From Corynebacterium kalidii (GTDB taxonomy: Bacteria > Actinomycetota > Actinomycetes > Mycobacteriales > Mycobacteriaceae), in the NCBI RefSeq assembly GCF_022869005.1, contig NZ_JALIEA010000010.1, positions 106,585 through 170,584 of the forward strand: 64,000 nucleotides of DNA, read 5' to 3'. The notes below the pieces were generated by a model. It ran no database searches. It was not told the origin of the DNA and saw nothing but the letters and a program-made list of their open reading frames with translations. Positions 9,710 through 19,106 of this stretch are shown here, one piece after another. Each line of letters begins with the position of its first letter. Within the stretch, counting starts at the first letter, position 1. A program made the position numbers and the translations under genes.

Positions 9710-9737
9710 TTGTCCACAGGCCCTGCGCGGGTATGTT
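9710..9737 (+). promoter_or_regulatory. Candidate promoter of sigM
   Basis: TTGTCC (9710-9715) and TATGTT (9732-9737) are separated by 16 bases, about 80 bases before the sigM start. The element GGGTATGTT (9729-9737) recurs exactly upstream of trxA at 11422-11430. Sequence-based candidate only. Confidence 0.35.
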
Positions 9738-9817
9738 CTCTCCGCTAAGCTTGTGTGCGAGGCTCTCCCCCGGGGGACGGAGGAGGGCAGGGGACACATT
9801 CTCAAGGGGGAACTTTC

Positions 9818-10426
9818 ATGACCGCACCATCCGTCACGCCGTCCGACGCCGAACTGCTCCGCCGGCACCTCGCCGGATGCGACACGTCCTTCACCGACCT
9901 GGTGGGTCGTCATTCCGGCCTGCTGGGCTGGGCCCTGCACCAGGCCGGGGTGCCCGTCGAGGACCGCCAGGACGTCCTCCAGGAGGGGTTGCTCAAGATC
10001 CACCGGACGGCGGCCACCTTCCGCGGCACGGAGTCGGCCGCGGCCTGGCTGCACACCATCATGCGCAACACCGCGTTGACGCACCTGCGCGACAGTAGAC
10101 GCAGGAACGACGAACTGACGCCCGCGGTGGAGCTGGGGGAGCGGTTACGGTACCTGCCGGACGACCGCACCGCCGACGCCGGCCAGACCGTGCACCGCAT
10201 CCTGCTCCACGAGGCCGTCAACCAACTGCACCCCGGGCTGCGGGACGTGGTCGTGCTCACCGACATGCGTGACTGGTCGCTCCGGGACACGGCGGCGCAC
10301 CTGGGTATCCCGACCGGGACGGTGAAGTCGCGGCGGGCCCGGGCGCACCGTCACCTGCGCGTCCGTCTCTCGGAGGCCGGGGTCGCACCGGCGGTGGCCG
10401 GTGCGTCGCTAGAATCGTCGGCATGA
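9818..10426 (+). CDS. sigM: ECF RNA polymerase sigma factor SigM
   Basis: A 202-residue sigma-70 of the ECF group. Region 2 covers about residues 20-90 with the [15 protein letters not shown] stretch; region 4 covers about 130-185 with the helix-turn-helix [20 protein letters not shown]. In C. glutamicum SigM sits beside trxB and trxC and controls disulfide-stress genes. ATG at 9818 follows a purine-rich AAGGGGG. The stop overlaps the trxB start as ATGA, leaving no room for the anti-sigma gene that follows sigM in mycobacteria. Confidence 0.88.
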   Translation: MTAPSVTPSDAELLRRHLAGCDTSFTDLVGRHSGLLGWALHQAGVPVEDRQDVLQEGLLKIHRTAATFRGTESAAAWLHTIMRNTALTHLRDSRRRNDELTPAVELGERLRYLPDDRTADAGQTVHRILLHEAVNQLHPGLRDVVVLTDMRDWSLRDTAAHLGIPTGTVKSRRARAHRHLRVRLSEAGVAPAVAGASLESSA

Positions 10427-11358
10427 GTGATTCCACCCCGTCTGTGCACGACGTCGTCATCATCGGTTCCGGCCCCGCCGGCTACACCGCCGCCATCTAC
10501 GCCGCCCGCGCGGAGCTCAAGCCCCTCGTGTTCGAGGGCATGGACTTCGGCGGCCTGCTCATGCAGACCACCGAGGTCGAGAACTTCCCCGGCTTCCCGC
10601 AGTCCATCATGGGGCCGGCACTCATGGACGACATGCGTAACCAGGCGGAGCGGTTCGGTGCCGACCTGCGCATGGAGGACGTCGTGCGCGTCGAACTCGA
10701 GGGCGACGTCAAGAAGGTCTTCACCGACGAGGAGGAGTTCCACACCCGCACCGTCATCCTCGCCACCGGCGCCGAGCCCCGCTACCTCGGCGTCCCCGGT
10801 GAGGCGGACCTGCTGGGCCACGGGGTGTCGGCGTGCGCGACCTGCGACGGCTTCTTCTTCAAGGAGAAGCAGATCGCCGTGATCGGCGGTGGCGACTCCG
10901 CGATGGAGGAGGCGGACTTCCTGACGAAGTTCGGTGACCGGGTGACCATCATCCACCGCCGGGACGAGTTCCGCGCCTCCGCGATCATGGAGGAACGGGC
11001 GCGCAACAACCCGAAGATCGACATGATCATGAACTCCCGGGTGGTCGAGGTCGTCGGCGAGGGGAGTGTCCGGGCGCTGAAGCTCGAGGACACCGTCACC
11101 GGCGAGGTCCGCGAGGTGCCGATGGACGCGATGTTCGTCGCGATCGGGCACGACCCGCGCACCGCCGTGTTCGACGGACAGGTCGAGCTCCGGGACAACG
11201 GATACGTCAAGGTCGACGAGCCCTCCACCAGGACCTCCGTGCCGGGCGTCTTCGCCGCCGGTGACCTGGTGGACTCCCACTACCAGCAGGCGATCACCGC
11301 CGCGGGGTCGGGTTGCCGTGCCGCGCTGGACGCTGAAGGTTATCTGGCCGCTCTCTGA
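10423..11358 (+). CDS. trxB: Thioredoxin reductase
   Basis: NADPH-dependent flavoenzyme that reduces thioredoxin, 311 residues. FAD-binding GSGPAG is at residues 15-20, the redox CATC (C138, C141) is present, and the NADPH-binding segment [10 protein letters not shown] follows. The C-terminal FAD signature [11 protein letters not shown] is intact. It overlaps sigM by four bases and precedes trxA by about 145 bases, matching the sigM-trxB-trxC cluster of C. glutamicum. Likely SigM-controlled. Confidence 0.95.
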   Translation: MSDSTPSVHDVVIIGSGPAGYTAAIYAARAELKPLVFEGMDFGGLLMQTTEVENFPGFPQSIMGPALMDDMRNQAERFGADLRMEDVVRVELEGDVKKVFTDEEEFHTRTVILATGAEPRYLGVPGEADLLGHGVSACATCDGFFFKEKQIAVIGGGDSAMEEADFLTKFGDRVTIIHRRDEFRASAIMEERARNNPKIDMIMNSRVVEVVGEGSVRALKLEDTVTGEVREVPMDAMFVAIGHDPRTAVFDGQVELRDNGYVKVDEPSTRTSVPGVFAAGDLVDSHYQQAITAAGSGCRAALDAEGYLAAL

Positions 11359-11502
11359 GCGGGCACGGATGCCCGGCTTAGCCGTTCCGTGTCCCAACCG
11401 TGACCGGTTCGTGACTGTTCAGGGTATGTTTCCGTGCCTCTGCTCCCACAGGTATTGTGGTGTGCACATTGCTGCTCCCGCCACCCCCAGGAGATACTCC
11501 CC

Positions 11503-11832
11503 ATGCCCGTCCCCGTGACCGTCACCCAGGACACGTTCCGCAGTTCCGTCATCGAGTCGGATGTTCCCGTCCTGGTGGACTTCTGGGCCGGCTGGTGCCA
11601 GCCGTGCGTCCAGATGGAGCCGGCGCTGGACAACATCGCGGCCGCCTACGACGGACAGGTCACGGTGGCGAAGGTCAACGTGGAGGAGGAGCGGGGGCTG
11701 GCGTCGATGTTCCAGGTCATGTCGATCCCGGCGCTCATGGTGTTCCAGGGTGGCAAGAAGGTGGTGGAACTGCACGGGCGTCAGTCCGAGGCGGACCTCT
11801 CCGCGGTGCTCGACCCCCTCGTTTCCGCGTGA
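11503..11832 (+). CDS. trxA: Thioredoxin with WCQPC active site
   Basis: A 109-residue thioredoxin fold protein with FWAGWC, the cis-proline segment SIPALMVFQGG and normal family length. The active site is W31-C32-Q33-P34-C35, where the canonical thioredoxin has WCGPC. The Gly to Gln change between the cysteines would be expected to shift redox potential or partner choice. ATG at 11503 has AGGAG nine bases upstream. It is encoded after trxB, so it is the likely substrate of that reductase. Confidence 0.9.
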   Translation: MPVPVTVTQDTFRSSVIESDVPVLVDFWAGWCQPCVQMEPALDNIAAAYDGQVTVAKVNVEEERGLASMFQVMSIPALMVFQGGKKVVELHGRQSEADLSAVLDPLVSA

Positions 11833-11880
11833 CCGCTGCCCCTGACGATCAACGACCTGTGACGGAAACGAGAGGACAAC

Positions 11881-13071
11881 GTGCACCGTAACTCACTCAA
11901 GTTGGGCGACCGAAGCCCGCGAGTCGCCGAAGTCCGTAGCACCCTCGCCCGGCTCGGTTTCATCGACGGGTTCACCGGGGACACGTCGGGGGAGGCCGGG
12001 CAACGGTGGACCCCCGAGGACGAGCTCTTCGACGCGGACCTGGACATCGCCCTGCGGGCCTTCCAGCAGGGCCGGGGCATCATCGCCGACGGCCACATCA
12101 CCGACGGCACCTTGCGGGCGTTGCGGGAGGCCTCCTACACGCTCGGTGCCCGGGTCCTGTCCCTGCAGACTCCGGGACACTACTTCGTCGGTGACGACGT
12201 CGCCGAGCTCCAGACCCAGCTGCACGACCTCGGTTTCTACACCGACCGGGTGGACGGCCAGTTCGGCCCGCACACCCACGAGGCGGTCCGGAAGTACCAG
12301 CTGAACTACGGGCTGACCAACGACGGCATCTGCGGACCGGTCACACTGCGGGCGCTGAGCTACCTGGGTCGACGGATCACCGGTGGGTCACCGCAGGCGA
12401 TCCGCGAGAAGGAGCAGATCCGCGCCGCCGGCCCCCAGCTGACGGGCAAGCGTATCGTGATCGACCCGGGGCTGGGCGGGGAGTCGGTGGGCCGGACCGT
12501 CACCGGGCGCTACGGGACGATCACCGAGGAGGAGATCCTCTGGGACCTGGCCACCCGCACCGAAGGCCGTATGATCGCCGCGGGCATGGAGACCATCCTC
12601 TCCCGGCCCCGCAGTGACAACCCCACCAGCCTGGAGCGCGCCGCGCTGGCCAACGCCTTCGGCGCGGACCTGATGATCTCGCTCCGCGCGGACGTGTACC
12701 CGAATGAGCGCGCGAACGGTGCCGCGTCGTTCTACTTCGGTTCCGAGGCGGGGGCGTCGTCGTTGACGGGGGAGAAGCTCTCCGGCTTCATCCAGCGCGA
12801 AGTCACCACGCGGACGCCTCTGACGAACTGCCGCAACCACCGGCGGACCTGGGACCTGTTGCGGATGACGCAGATGCCGGCAGTGCAGTTCGTCGCCGGC
12901 TACCTCACGAGCGAGGACGATGTCGCGGCACTGACCGACCCCGATGTCCGGGACACGATCGCCGAGGCGCTCGTCGTGGCGGTCAAGCGGCTGTACCTGC
13001 TGGACGCGGACACGGCACCGACCGGTACGTACCGCTTCTCGGACCTTCTCGAGGCCGAGAAACTGGCCTGA
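11881..13071 (+). CDS. cwlM: CwlM-like protein: PG-binding domains plus degenerate amidase_3
   Basis: A 396-residue protein with two peptidoglycan-binding_1 domains (about residues 10-80 and 95-165) and an amidase_3 fold (about 188-385). No signal peptide is present, so it is cytoplasmic. The zinc and catalytic positions are altered: the DPGHGG motif reads DPGLGG (L198), the SxHAD motif reads SLRAD (R269), and the catalytic Glu position reads QFVAGY (V338). Only E216 or E217 remains. Mycobacterial CwlM is a regulator that activates MurA rather than an amidase. Start is GTG. Confidence 0.88.
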   Translation: MHRNSLKLGDRSPRVAEVRSTLARLGFIDGFTGDTSGEAGQRWTPEDELFDADLDIALRAFQQGRGIIADGHITDGTLRALREASYTLGARVLSLQTPGHYFVGDDVAELQTQLHDLGFYTDRVDGQFGPHTHEAVRKYQLNYGLTNDGICGPVTLRALSYLGRRITGGSPQAIREKEQIRAAGPQLTGKRIVIDPGLGGESVGRTVTGRYGTITEEEILWDLATRTEGRMIAAGMETILSRPRSDNPTSLERAALANAFGADLMISLRADVYPNERANGAASFYFGSEAGASSLTGEKLSGFIQREVTTRTPLTNCRNHRRTWDLLRMTQMPAVQFVAGYLTSEDDVAALTDPDVRDTIAEALVVAVKRLYLLDADTAPTGTYRFSDLLEAEKLA

Positions 13072-13087
13072 ACCACAGCAGTGTGAT

Positions 13088-13795
13088 TCAGACGCGCTGT
13101 CCGCCGAGGACGGTGCTCAGCGGAGCCCTGTTGTGCATGAGCTCATGCGCGTCGGAGGCGTAGTTGCTGAAGAGCGACGACCCTTCAGCCAGCTTCTTGC
13201 GGTACCGCGGAAAACGGGGGTGTTTTCCGACGACGGTGAACCCCTGCTGTTCCAGGATGTCGGCGGAGAGGACGGGGGCCGCCTCCAGATCCGCCCCGGG
13301 GTGGTGGGGGCGCTCCTCCCACCCGTGGTAGCCCTCCGGGATGTAGGCCAGAGGAGTGCCGTCCGCGTCATTGCGTCCGTACGCCTCGACCGCCGCGATG
13401 CCGCGGCGCTCCGCCTCGGTGAGGATGGTGTCGATCAGACTGTGCTCCAGGTACAGGCCCATGTAGGGCTGTTCGACGTAGACGGTGGATATCTGGATCG
13501 CGTCACCGGACACGGGACCGGACGGCAGGGCCGATGACCCGGGGAAGTACGTCGGGGGAGCGAAGAAGGCGGTGGCTGCCGGCCGTTCACCGCTTCCGTG
13601 GTCGCCGGTCCCCACGAACGCGGTGTATCCGCAGGTTCCCCAGCGGTAGAGGACGGAGTGGATCCACATCTGCTTGTCGAAGGCAGGATCTGTACTCTGC
13701 ACCTCGGGGGCGAGTTCCCAGAAGACGTCGCTACCCGCGGTGGGCGCCACCACATCACCACTGTCGTGCTGTAGTGCGCTGTACCTGATTTCCAC
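13088..13795 (-). CDS. GNAT-like N-acetyltransferase near parB
   Basis: About 235 residues. GTG at 13795 has a strong AAAGGAGG five bases upstream, which decides the start over longer alternatives. The segment ISTVYVEQPYMGLYLEHSLI followed by a helix fits GNAT strand 4 and the acetyl-CoA-binding loop, and the C-terminal EQQGFTVVGKHPRFPRY fits the last strands. A conserved protein of this kind lies between cwlM and parB in related actinobacteria. Substrate unknown; family assignment moderately sure. Confidence 0.65.
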   Translation of the reverse strand: MEIRYSALQHDSGDVVAPTAGSDVFWELAPEVQSTDPAFDKQMWIHSVLYRWGTCGYTAFVGTGDHGSGERPAATAFFAPPTYFPGSSALPSGPVSGDAIQISTVYVEQPYMGLYLEHSLIDTILTEAERRGIAAVEAYGRNDADGTPLAYIPEGYHGWEERPHHPGADLEAAPVLSADILEQQGFTVVGKHPRFPRYRKKLAEGSSLFSNYASDAHELMHNRAPLSTVLGGQRV

Positions 13796-13879
13796 CGATT
13801 TCCTCCTTTGTCGGAGGTCGAGTCTACCCGGCGGGCGGGGGAGTCGCCGGAGGACGACCGAATACGACGCGGAGCTCAC

Positions 13880-13895
13880 AGTTTCACGTGAAACC
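13880..13895. promoter_or_regulatory. parS site (ParB binding)
   Basis: AGTTTCACGTGAAACC contains the perfect 14-bp parS core GTTTCACGTGAAAC at 13881-13894, just downstream of the parB stop codon. Confidence 0.9.
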
Positions 13896-13906
13896 GTGGG
13901 CCGTCA

Positions 13907-14944
13907 CTACTCGCGGGGGAGTTTGAGCAGGTCGGTGATGCGCTCGAAGTCATCCTCGTCGCCGAACTCGACGACGATCTTCCCCTTCTTCGCACCCATC
14001 TGCACGGTGACCCGGGTGTCCAGGGCGTCTGCCGCCGAGCTCGCCCACCTGGTGACGGACTCCGGCTGCTCGCGCTGGGCCGGTGCCTTGCGCGGTTCCT
14101 GTTCATCCCCGCGGTTGAGCAGCACGACGGCCTCTTCGGTGGCCCGCACACTGAGACCCTCCGCGATGATCCGCTCCGCCAGCTTCTCCTGGGCGTCAGC
14201 CCCCGCCTTGACCCCGAGGAGGGCGCGCGCATGACCGGCACTGAGTACACCGGCGGCGACCTTCCGCTGTGCGCCGACGGGGAGGTGCAGCAGGCGGATC
14301 ATGTTGGTGATCAGGGGCCGTGACCGTCCGAGCCGGCGCGCGAGTTCTGCCTGGGTGACGTCGAATTCCTCGAGCAGCTGCTGGTAGGCACTGGCCTCTT
14401 CCAGCGGGTTGAGCTGGACGCGGTGGATATTCTCCAGCAGGGCGTCCCGGAGCATGTCCTGGTCGTCGGTCTCGCGGACGATCGCCGGGATGGTGGCGAG
14501 CCCCGCCAGCTTCGAGGCGCGGAGACGACGCTCACCCATGATCAGTTCATAGGTGCCCTTCCCGGCCGGCCGGACGACGACGGGCTGGAGGAGCCCGAAC
14601 TCCTTGATGGAGTGGACGAGCTCGTTGAGCGGTTCCTCCTCGAAGGTCTCCCTGGGGTTCTTCCGGTTACGCCGGATCGATCCGAGGGGGAGCTCCTGGT
14701 AGGTCGCACCGATGCTCTCCTCCACCTCCGGAGTGGCGTCGGCACCCTTGGTTGGCTCTTCGGGAGTATCGTCACTGTGACGCTGCTGCCCAGCCGGGCC
14801 GAGGATGACGTCCGCCGCACCGGCACCCAGTCGCGGCTTCGACGGACTCGTCGGGATGAGAGCTGCGAGTCCGCGACCCAGGCCACCGCGTTGAGTCTCC
14901 GTCTGCGGGAGCTGGGGGAGGGTCGGCTTCTTCTTCTCAGACAT
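13907..14944 (-). CDS. parB: Chromosome partitioning protein ParB
   Basis: 345 residues. The N-terminal half is the ParB CTPase/nuclease-like domain with [13 protein letters not shown] (GERR CTP-binding motif near residue 137). A helix-turn-helix ([23 protein letters not shown]) that reads parS follows, then a C-terminal dimerisation domain. ParB loads on parS and spreads to organise the origin region. Its ATG overlaps the parA stop as TGATG. Six or more parS or parS-like sites lie in this window. Confidence 0.96.
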   Translation of the reverse strand: MSEKKKPTLPQLPQTETQRGGLGRGLAALIPTSPSKPRLGAGAADVILGPAGQQRHSDDTPEEPTKGADATPEVEESIGATYQELPLGSIRRNRKNPRETFEEEPLNELVHSIKEFGLLQPVVVRPAGKGTYELIMGERRLRASKLAGLATIPAIVRETDDQDMLRDALLENIHRVQLNPLEEASAYQQLLEEFDVTQAELARRLGRSRPLITNMIRLLHLPVGAQRKVAAGVLSAGHARALLGVKAGADAQEKLAERIIAEGLSVRATEEAVVLLNRGDEQEPRKAPAQREQPESVTRWASSAADALDTRVTVQMGAKKGKIVVEFGDEDDFERITDLLKLPRE

Positions 14945-15885
14945 CAGATGCTGCTTCCTGTCCGGAGTTCATGTGCCACGCCGATCGGGGCAGTCTCGGG
15001 GAGGGGGAGATAGTCACCGCGTTCCGCGAACTCGACCGCGGCATCGAAGTAGGCGAGGGCACCCCGGGAGCCGGCGTCGTACTGGAGTACCGTCTTGCCG
15101 TAGCCCGGAGCCTCGGACACCTTCACGCTCCGGGGGATCTGGTTGTTCAGCACGGCACTGCCGAAGTGGTTCCTCACTTCGCCGGCGACCTGCTCGGAGA
15201 GCTTCGTCCGGGCGTCGTACATGGTGAGCAGGACGCCCGAGACGTGGAGTTCCGGGTTGAGGTGTTCCCGGATCATCGAGATGTTGCTGAGGAGCTGACC
15301 CACGCCTTCCAGTGCATAGTATTCGCACTGGATCGGGATCAGCACCTCCGTGGCGGTGTTCATCGCGTTGATGGTCAGGAGCCCCAGCGACGGCGGGCAG
15401 TCGATGAAGACGTAGTCGAAACCTTCGCGTTCCAGGTATGCCGAGCTGAGCGCATCGCTCAAGCGGTACTCCCGGCGGACCATCGAGACAAGCTCAATCT
15501 CGGCGCCGGCGAGGTCGATCGTGGCGGGGATGCAGAACAGGTTCTCGTTCTCCGCGTTGCCCTGGATGACCTCCGCCGGCCCTTTCTCGCCGATGAGCAG
15601 CTCATAGCTCGACGGGGTGCCGATCCGGTGCTCGGCGCCACATGCCGTGGACGAGTTCCCCTGGGGATCGAGATCCACGACGAGGACCTTCATCCCGTGG
15701 ATCGCCAGAGCCCACGCCAGGTTCACGGCAGACGTCGTCTTCCCGACGCCGCCCTTCTGGTTGGCGATGGTGATGCGCCGAGTCCGGGACGGGCGGGGGA
15801 GTGTGAGACGCTCCGGATTCTGGATACGAGCGGCTCGCCGAGCGGCGTCGGCGATGGGTGTGTCATCCCACTCGGGAGGAATCAT
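14944..15885 (-). CDS. parA: Chromosome partitioning ATPase ParA
   Basis: 313 residues, a Walker-type ParA/Soj ATPase. The deviant Walker A KGGVGKTT and the DLDPQGN motif are clear, as is the switch segment [12 protein letters not shown]. It binds DNA non-specifically in the ATP state and moves ParB-parS complexes. Translationally coupled to parB. The ATG at 15885 is preceded by a 155-bp gap from rsmG that carries two parS sites. Confidence 0.96.
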   Translation of the reverse strand: MIPPEWDDTPIADAARRAARIQNPERLTLPRPSRTRRITIANQKGGVGKTTSAVNLAWALAIHGMKVLVVDLDPQGNSSTACGAEHRIGTPSSYELLIGEKGPAEVIQGNAENENLFCIPATIDLAGAEIELVSMVRREYRLSDALSSAYLEREGFDYVFIDCPPSLGLLTINAMNTATEVLIPIQCEYYALEGVGQLLSNISMIREHLNPELHVSGVLLTMYDARTKLSEQVAGEVRNHFGSAVLNNQIPRSVKVSEAPGYGKTVLQYDAGSRGALAYFDAAVEFAERGDYLPLPETAPIGVAHELRTGSSI

Positions 15886-15920
15886 GGACGTCCTTTGCGT
15901 GACTTGATGCGGCGTGGTCG

Positions 15921-15936
15921 TGTTTCACGTGAAACA
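15921..15936. promoter_or_regulatory. parS site (perfect 16-mer)
   Basis: TGTTTCACGTGAAACA is identical to the canonical bacterial parS consensus. It lies 35 bases upstream of the parA start, so ParB bound here could also influence parAB transcription. Confidence 0.95.
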
Positions 15937-15998
15937 CGAGGCGTACCGGATGCGCTTATACCGATAGCCTAGTCCCCACTCGCGTTGCGAACAACGAG

Positions 15999-16014
15999 AG
16001 TTTCACGTGAAACC
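15999..16014. promoter_or_regulatory. parS site (ParB binding)
   Basis: AGTTTCACGTGAAACC has the perfect 14-bp core at 16000-16013, 78 bases from the neighbouring parS in the same rsmG-parA gap. Confidence 0.92.
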
Positions 16015-16021
16015 AGGGTCA

Positions 16022-16043
16022 TGAATGACATGGTTGTCATTCA
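16022..16043. repeat. 9-bp inverted repeat TGAATGACA-N4-TGTCATTCA
   Basis: Arms 16022-16030 and 16035-16043 are perfect and overlap the rsmG stop codon. A second copy of the inner AATGACA-N4-TGTCATT layout lies in the origin at 20934-20951. No T-run follows, so an operator is at least as likely as a terminator. Confidence 0.7.
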
Positions 16044-16709
16044 GCGTAGGCGTTCGACGTCCACCACGAAAGTGGGCTGTTCCAGGACGGACGCACCGAC
16101 CTCCAGAACCGTCCCGGGCGATCCTCCGGCCCGGGTGAGGTCCCGGGCGTCGCGTACGAGCTCGTCCCCCGCAGAGGAGCCTTTCAGTGCCTTGACGTGG
16201 CCGCCCACGCGCGCGAGGGGGAGGGACCACCCCATCAGACGGCCGACCGGGGCGACCGCGCGCGACGTCACCACGTCGGCGCCGCCCACGGCCTTCGTGA
16301 TCTCCTTGTCCTCGGCGCGCCCGCGGTAGACCTCGACATTCGCGAGGCCCAGATCGGCCACCACCTCGTTGAGGAAGGTCACACGCCGCAGCAGGGGCTC
16401 GACAAGCTGCACCTGCAGGTCCGGGCGGGCGATCGCCAGCGGGATCCCGGGCAGTCCGGCACCCGACCCCACGTCCACGACACGGGCGCCGTCCTCGACG
16501 ACCTCACTGAGGACGGCGCTGTTGAGGATATGACGTTCCCAGATCCGGTCGACTTCCCGCGGTCCGATGAGGCCGCGCACGACACCGGCGTCGCGGAGCC
16601 ACTCGGCATACCGTGCCGCGAGATCGGTACGGTCACCGAAGACTGCCGTAGCCTCCGGGGGAGGGGAGGGGACGGTCTGGGGCGAGAGATTCTCTTCTGA
16701 CTGGCTCAC
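16041..16709 (-). CDS. rsmG: 16S rRNA (guanine-527-N7) methyltransferase RsmG
   Basis: 222 residues from GTG at 16709. The class I methyltransferase motif VVDVGSGAGLPGIPLAIARPDL binds S-adenosylmethionine (key residues VGSGAGLPGIPL), and the preceding WERHILNS segment is typical of GidB/RsmG. It methylates N7 of G527 in 16S rRNA; loss gives low-level streptomycin resistance in other bacteria. It lies between yidC and parA as in most actinobacteria. A hairpin separates it from yidC. Confidence 0.94.
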   Translation of the reverse strand: MSQSEENLSPQTVPSPPPEATAVFGDRTDLAARYAEWLRDAGVVRGLIGPREVDRIWERHILNSAVLSEVVEDGARVVDVGSGAGLPGIPLAIARPDLQVQLVEPLLRRVTFLNEVVADLGLANVEVYRGRAEDKEITKAVGGADVVTSRAVAPVGRLMGWSLPLARVGGHVKALKGSSAGDELVRDARDLTRAGGSPGTVLEVGASVLEQPTFVVDVERLR

Positions 16710-16748
16710 ACTCCCAGTGTAGCGAGGAGCCGGACATGAAAATGCAGA

Positions 16749-16784
16749 AGACCCCGCTCCCTCAGGTGGAGGGAAGCGGGGTCT
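16749..16784. terminator. Strong hairpin between yidC and rsmG
   Basis: AGACCCCGC...GCGGGGTCT with an inner CCCTC/GAGGG pairing forms a long GC-rich stem directly after the yidC stop. No clear T-run follows on the minus strand, so termination may be partial. Confidence 0.65.
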
Positions 16785-16797
16785 GCCAGGGCGGCGG

Positions 16798-17775
16798 CTA
16801 GTTGCCGTCGCGCTTGTTCTGCTTCTTCGGCTTGGCGCCGGGCTTCGGGGCGGTGGAGCGCTTGGCCTCGATCTTGGCGGCCTTCTCCTCCTCTTCCTCG
16901 CGGTCCATCTTCCGGAAGACGAGCACCTGCTGGACGAACATCCAGGAGGTGTTGGCGCACATGTACACCGCGAGACCGACCTGCCAGAGGAAGCCACCGG
17001 CGAACATCATCACCGGCATGACCCAGAGCATGAGCTTCTGCATCATCATCATCTGGTTCTGCATCATGTCTTCCTGCGCAGTGGCGTTCTTCTTCTTCGG
17101 CTGCGCAGCCTGACGCTTCTTCTGGCGGTCCATGGACATCCGGGCGTTGAAGTGCATCAGCACCGACGCGATCAGCATCAGCGGGAGCACCACAATCACG
17201 ATGTTCCACTGGGCGAAGTCCACGGAGCCGTCCGGGGCGAACGCCCTGTAGGAGTCCTTCTCCATCGTGATGAAGGCCGACAGCGGCGTGCCGAAGAGCC
17301 GTGCGTCAAGGAAGGACTGGACCTCGTCCACACCGAAAAAGTAGTTCGGGGTGTTGCGGGTCTGCTCGATCGTCATGGGGTCCCCCTGCCCCATCCCGCT
17401 CCCGGTCCGGTTGAACGACCGCAGCACGTGGAACAGACCGATGAAGATCGGGATCTGCACCAGCATCGGCAGGCAGCTGGCGAGGGGGTTGACCCCCATC
17501 TCCTTCTGCAGCTTGCGCATCTCCAGCGCCTGGGTCTGCTGGTCCTTGGCGTACTTCTTCCGGATCTCCTGCATCCGGGGCTGCATCTCCTGCATCTTCC
17601 TGCTGGAGCGCAGCTGCTTGATCGTGGGGCGGACGAGGAGGCCACGGATCGTGACGACCAGGAAGATGATCGCCAAGGCCCAGGAGAGGCCGGAGTCTGG
17701 CCCCAGGACAAAGCCGAAGGCTTTGTGCCAGAACCACAACACCGCCGAGATGGGGTAGTAAATGAAGTCAAGCAC
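16798..17775 (-). CDS. yidC: Membrane protein insertase YidC
   Basis: 325 residues, five predicted membrane segments and a basic, Lys-rich C-terminus that can contact ribosomes. The short N-terminus without the large periplasmic P1 domain is normal for actinobacteria. Segment LASCLPMLVQIPIFIGLFHVLR is typical (key residues CLPMLVQIPIFIGLF). It inserts membrane proteins alone or with Sec. Start is GTG at 17775, with yidD and rnpA immediately upstream on the same strand. Confidence 0.95.
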   Translation of the reverse strand: MLDFIYYPISAVLWFWHKAFGFVLGPDSGLSWALAIIFLVVTIRGLLVRPTIKQLRSSRKMQEMQPRMQEIRKKYAKDQQTQALEMRKLQKEMGVNPLASCLPMLVQIPIFIGLFHVLRSFNRTGSGMGQGDPMTIEQTRNTPNYFFGVDEVQSFLDARLFGTPLSAFITMEKDSYRAFAPDGSVDFAQWNIVIVVLPLMLIASVLMHFNARMSMDRQKKRQAAQPKKKNATAQEDMMQNQMMMMQKLMLWVMPVMMFAGGFLWQVGLAVYMCANTSWMFVQQVLVFRKMDREEEEEKAAKIEAKRSTAPKPGAKPKKQNKRDGN

Positions 17776-17808
17776 GGGTGGTGCAATCTCCTTGTTGTAG
17801 GTGGACGG

Positions 17809-18102
17809 TCAGCTGCGTGTCCGACGCCGGACCGGAGGAACCGGATCCCAGCCACCGGGATGCCAGGGACCGCATTTGGCGAGGCGGGCAACGCTGAGGA
17901 GGAAACCTCTCACCACGCCATGTCGGGAAAAGGCTATCAGGGAATATGCGCTGCACGACGGCTCAAAACGGCAGGACGGTCCCAGTTTAAGGGGTGAAAG
18001 ATGGTTCTGGTAACCAAGAACCAGGCGACGAAGGGTCCGTGCCCGCCCCCGGGACACGTCCCAGGGCTCAGCCGGTGATCCGACGGAGCGCTCGCCGCAC
18101 AT
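17809..18102 (-). CDS. yidD: Membrane protein insertion efficiency factor YidD
   Basis: 97 residues if read from GTG at 18102, overlapping the rnpA end by 35 bases. A GTG at 18057, just after the rnpA stop, is an alternative giving 82 residues. The signature CRFEPSCSAYSLIAFSRHG and the C-terminal GPWHPGGWDPVPP are characteristic. YidD is a small amphipathic protein that helps YidC-dependent insertion. It lies between rnpA and yidC as in nearly all bacteria. Confidence 0.9.
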   Translation of the reverse strand: MCGERSVGSPAEPWDVSRGRARTLRRLVLGYQNHLSPLKLGPSCRFEPSCSAYSLIAFSRHGVVRGFLLSVARLAKCGPWHPGGWDPVPPVRRRTRS

Positions 18103-18418
18103 CGGATTCCAGTTCCGCTGAGGTCGCGTCGGCCGCGGCGGGGAGTGCCCGGATCACCAGGCTGTGCCACGGCTCAAGGGGGAAGTCCCCGAGCAGGGAC
18201 GCGGTGACGTGACGCAGTCTGCGCGAGACGGCGTGACGGGTCACCGCATTGCCGACCGCCTTCGACACCACCAGCCCCATTCGAGGGCCCCCCGAGACGA
18301 TGGTGTCCGACCGGTCGTGCACATAGACGATCACCGTGCGAGCCCCCTTCTTACGGCCTCGGCGGACCGTCTCACTGAACAGTGAGGAGGACCGGAGCCT
18401 GTGTTCCGGGGCTAGCAC
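18068..18418 (-). CDS. rnpA: Ribonuclease P protein component
   Basis: 116 residues, basic. The RNA-binding motif region reads GNAVTRHAVSRRLRH, the actinobacterial variant of the RNR motif. RnpA assists the RNase P RNA in trimming tRNA 5' leaders. Start is GTG at 18418. It follows rpmH closely and both are transcribed away from the origin. Confidence 0.93.
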   Translation of the reverse strand: MLAPEHRLRSSSLFSETVRRGRKKGARTVIVYVHDRSDTIVSGGPRMGLVVSKAVGNAVTRHAVSRRLRHVTASLLGDFPLEPWHSLVIRALPAAADATSAELESDVRRALRRITG

Positions 18419-18442
18419 GGTGGTTGGTGTCGTCGGGACGCG

Positions 18443-18586
18443 TTACGCGGTGACGCTGTCGCGGCCCTTGCGACGACGGGCCGACACGATGGCGCGGCCG
18501 GCGCGGGTGCTCATACGGGCACGGAAGCCGTGCTTCCGTGAACGACGACGATTGTTGGGCTGGAAAGTACGCTTGCCCTTGGCCAC
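18443..18586 (-). CDS. rpmH: 50S ribosomal protein L34
   Basis: A 47-residue, Arg/Lys-rich protein beginning [20 protein letters not shown] and ending KGRDSVTA, the exact size and pattern of L34. Start is GTG at 18586 with AAGGAG eight bases upstream. Marks the left border of the origin in most bacteria. Confidence 0.96.
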   Translation of the reverse strand: MAKGKRTFQPNNRRRSRKHGFRARMSTRAGRAIVSARRRKGRDSVTA

Positions 18587-19106
18587 GGTACTCACTCCTT
18601 ATGTTGTTCAACGCCGCGGCCGACCGGTGCCGGGCCGCCCTTCAGCGGACCGGCACCGGCCCATCCGCCGCGACTGCGGTCAGGTGGGTCGGAAGACCGG
18701 ACAGGATCGTGAGATCCCGGGCCATCCATCCGTTCAATGACGGGGGTGAGAGTCAGGGACACCGGAAACCGGGTTCAGTGACACTCGAAGACGGTCACGA
18801 TCCTACGTGCTCACACCCTCAGATCAAAATCCGGGCCCATGACACGCGTGTCGTCCACAGCGCGATCCGACGCAGGTCACGGTCGATAACGGTCACCCAC
18901 GCACACTGCGCCGCCAGATGCAAGACACACAGGGTTGTCCACAGGAGAAGTCGCAGGTCGCCGGAAAAACTCCCAGTTCACACACCCACCCTGTGGACAA
19001 CTCTATCCACCCCCGAACCCTCAACTGCAGATTTACCCGTCATCCGTGCAGGTCAAGAGTTTATTTCGCGCAATGTTGGGGTTATCCACAGAGCTGCAGT
19101 ACCCTG

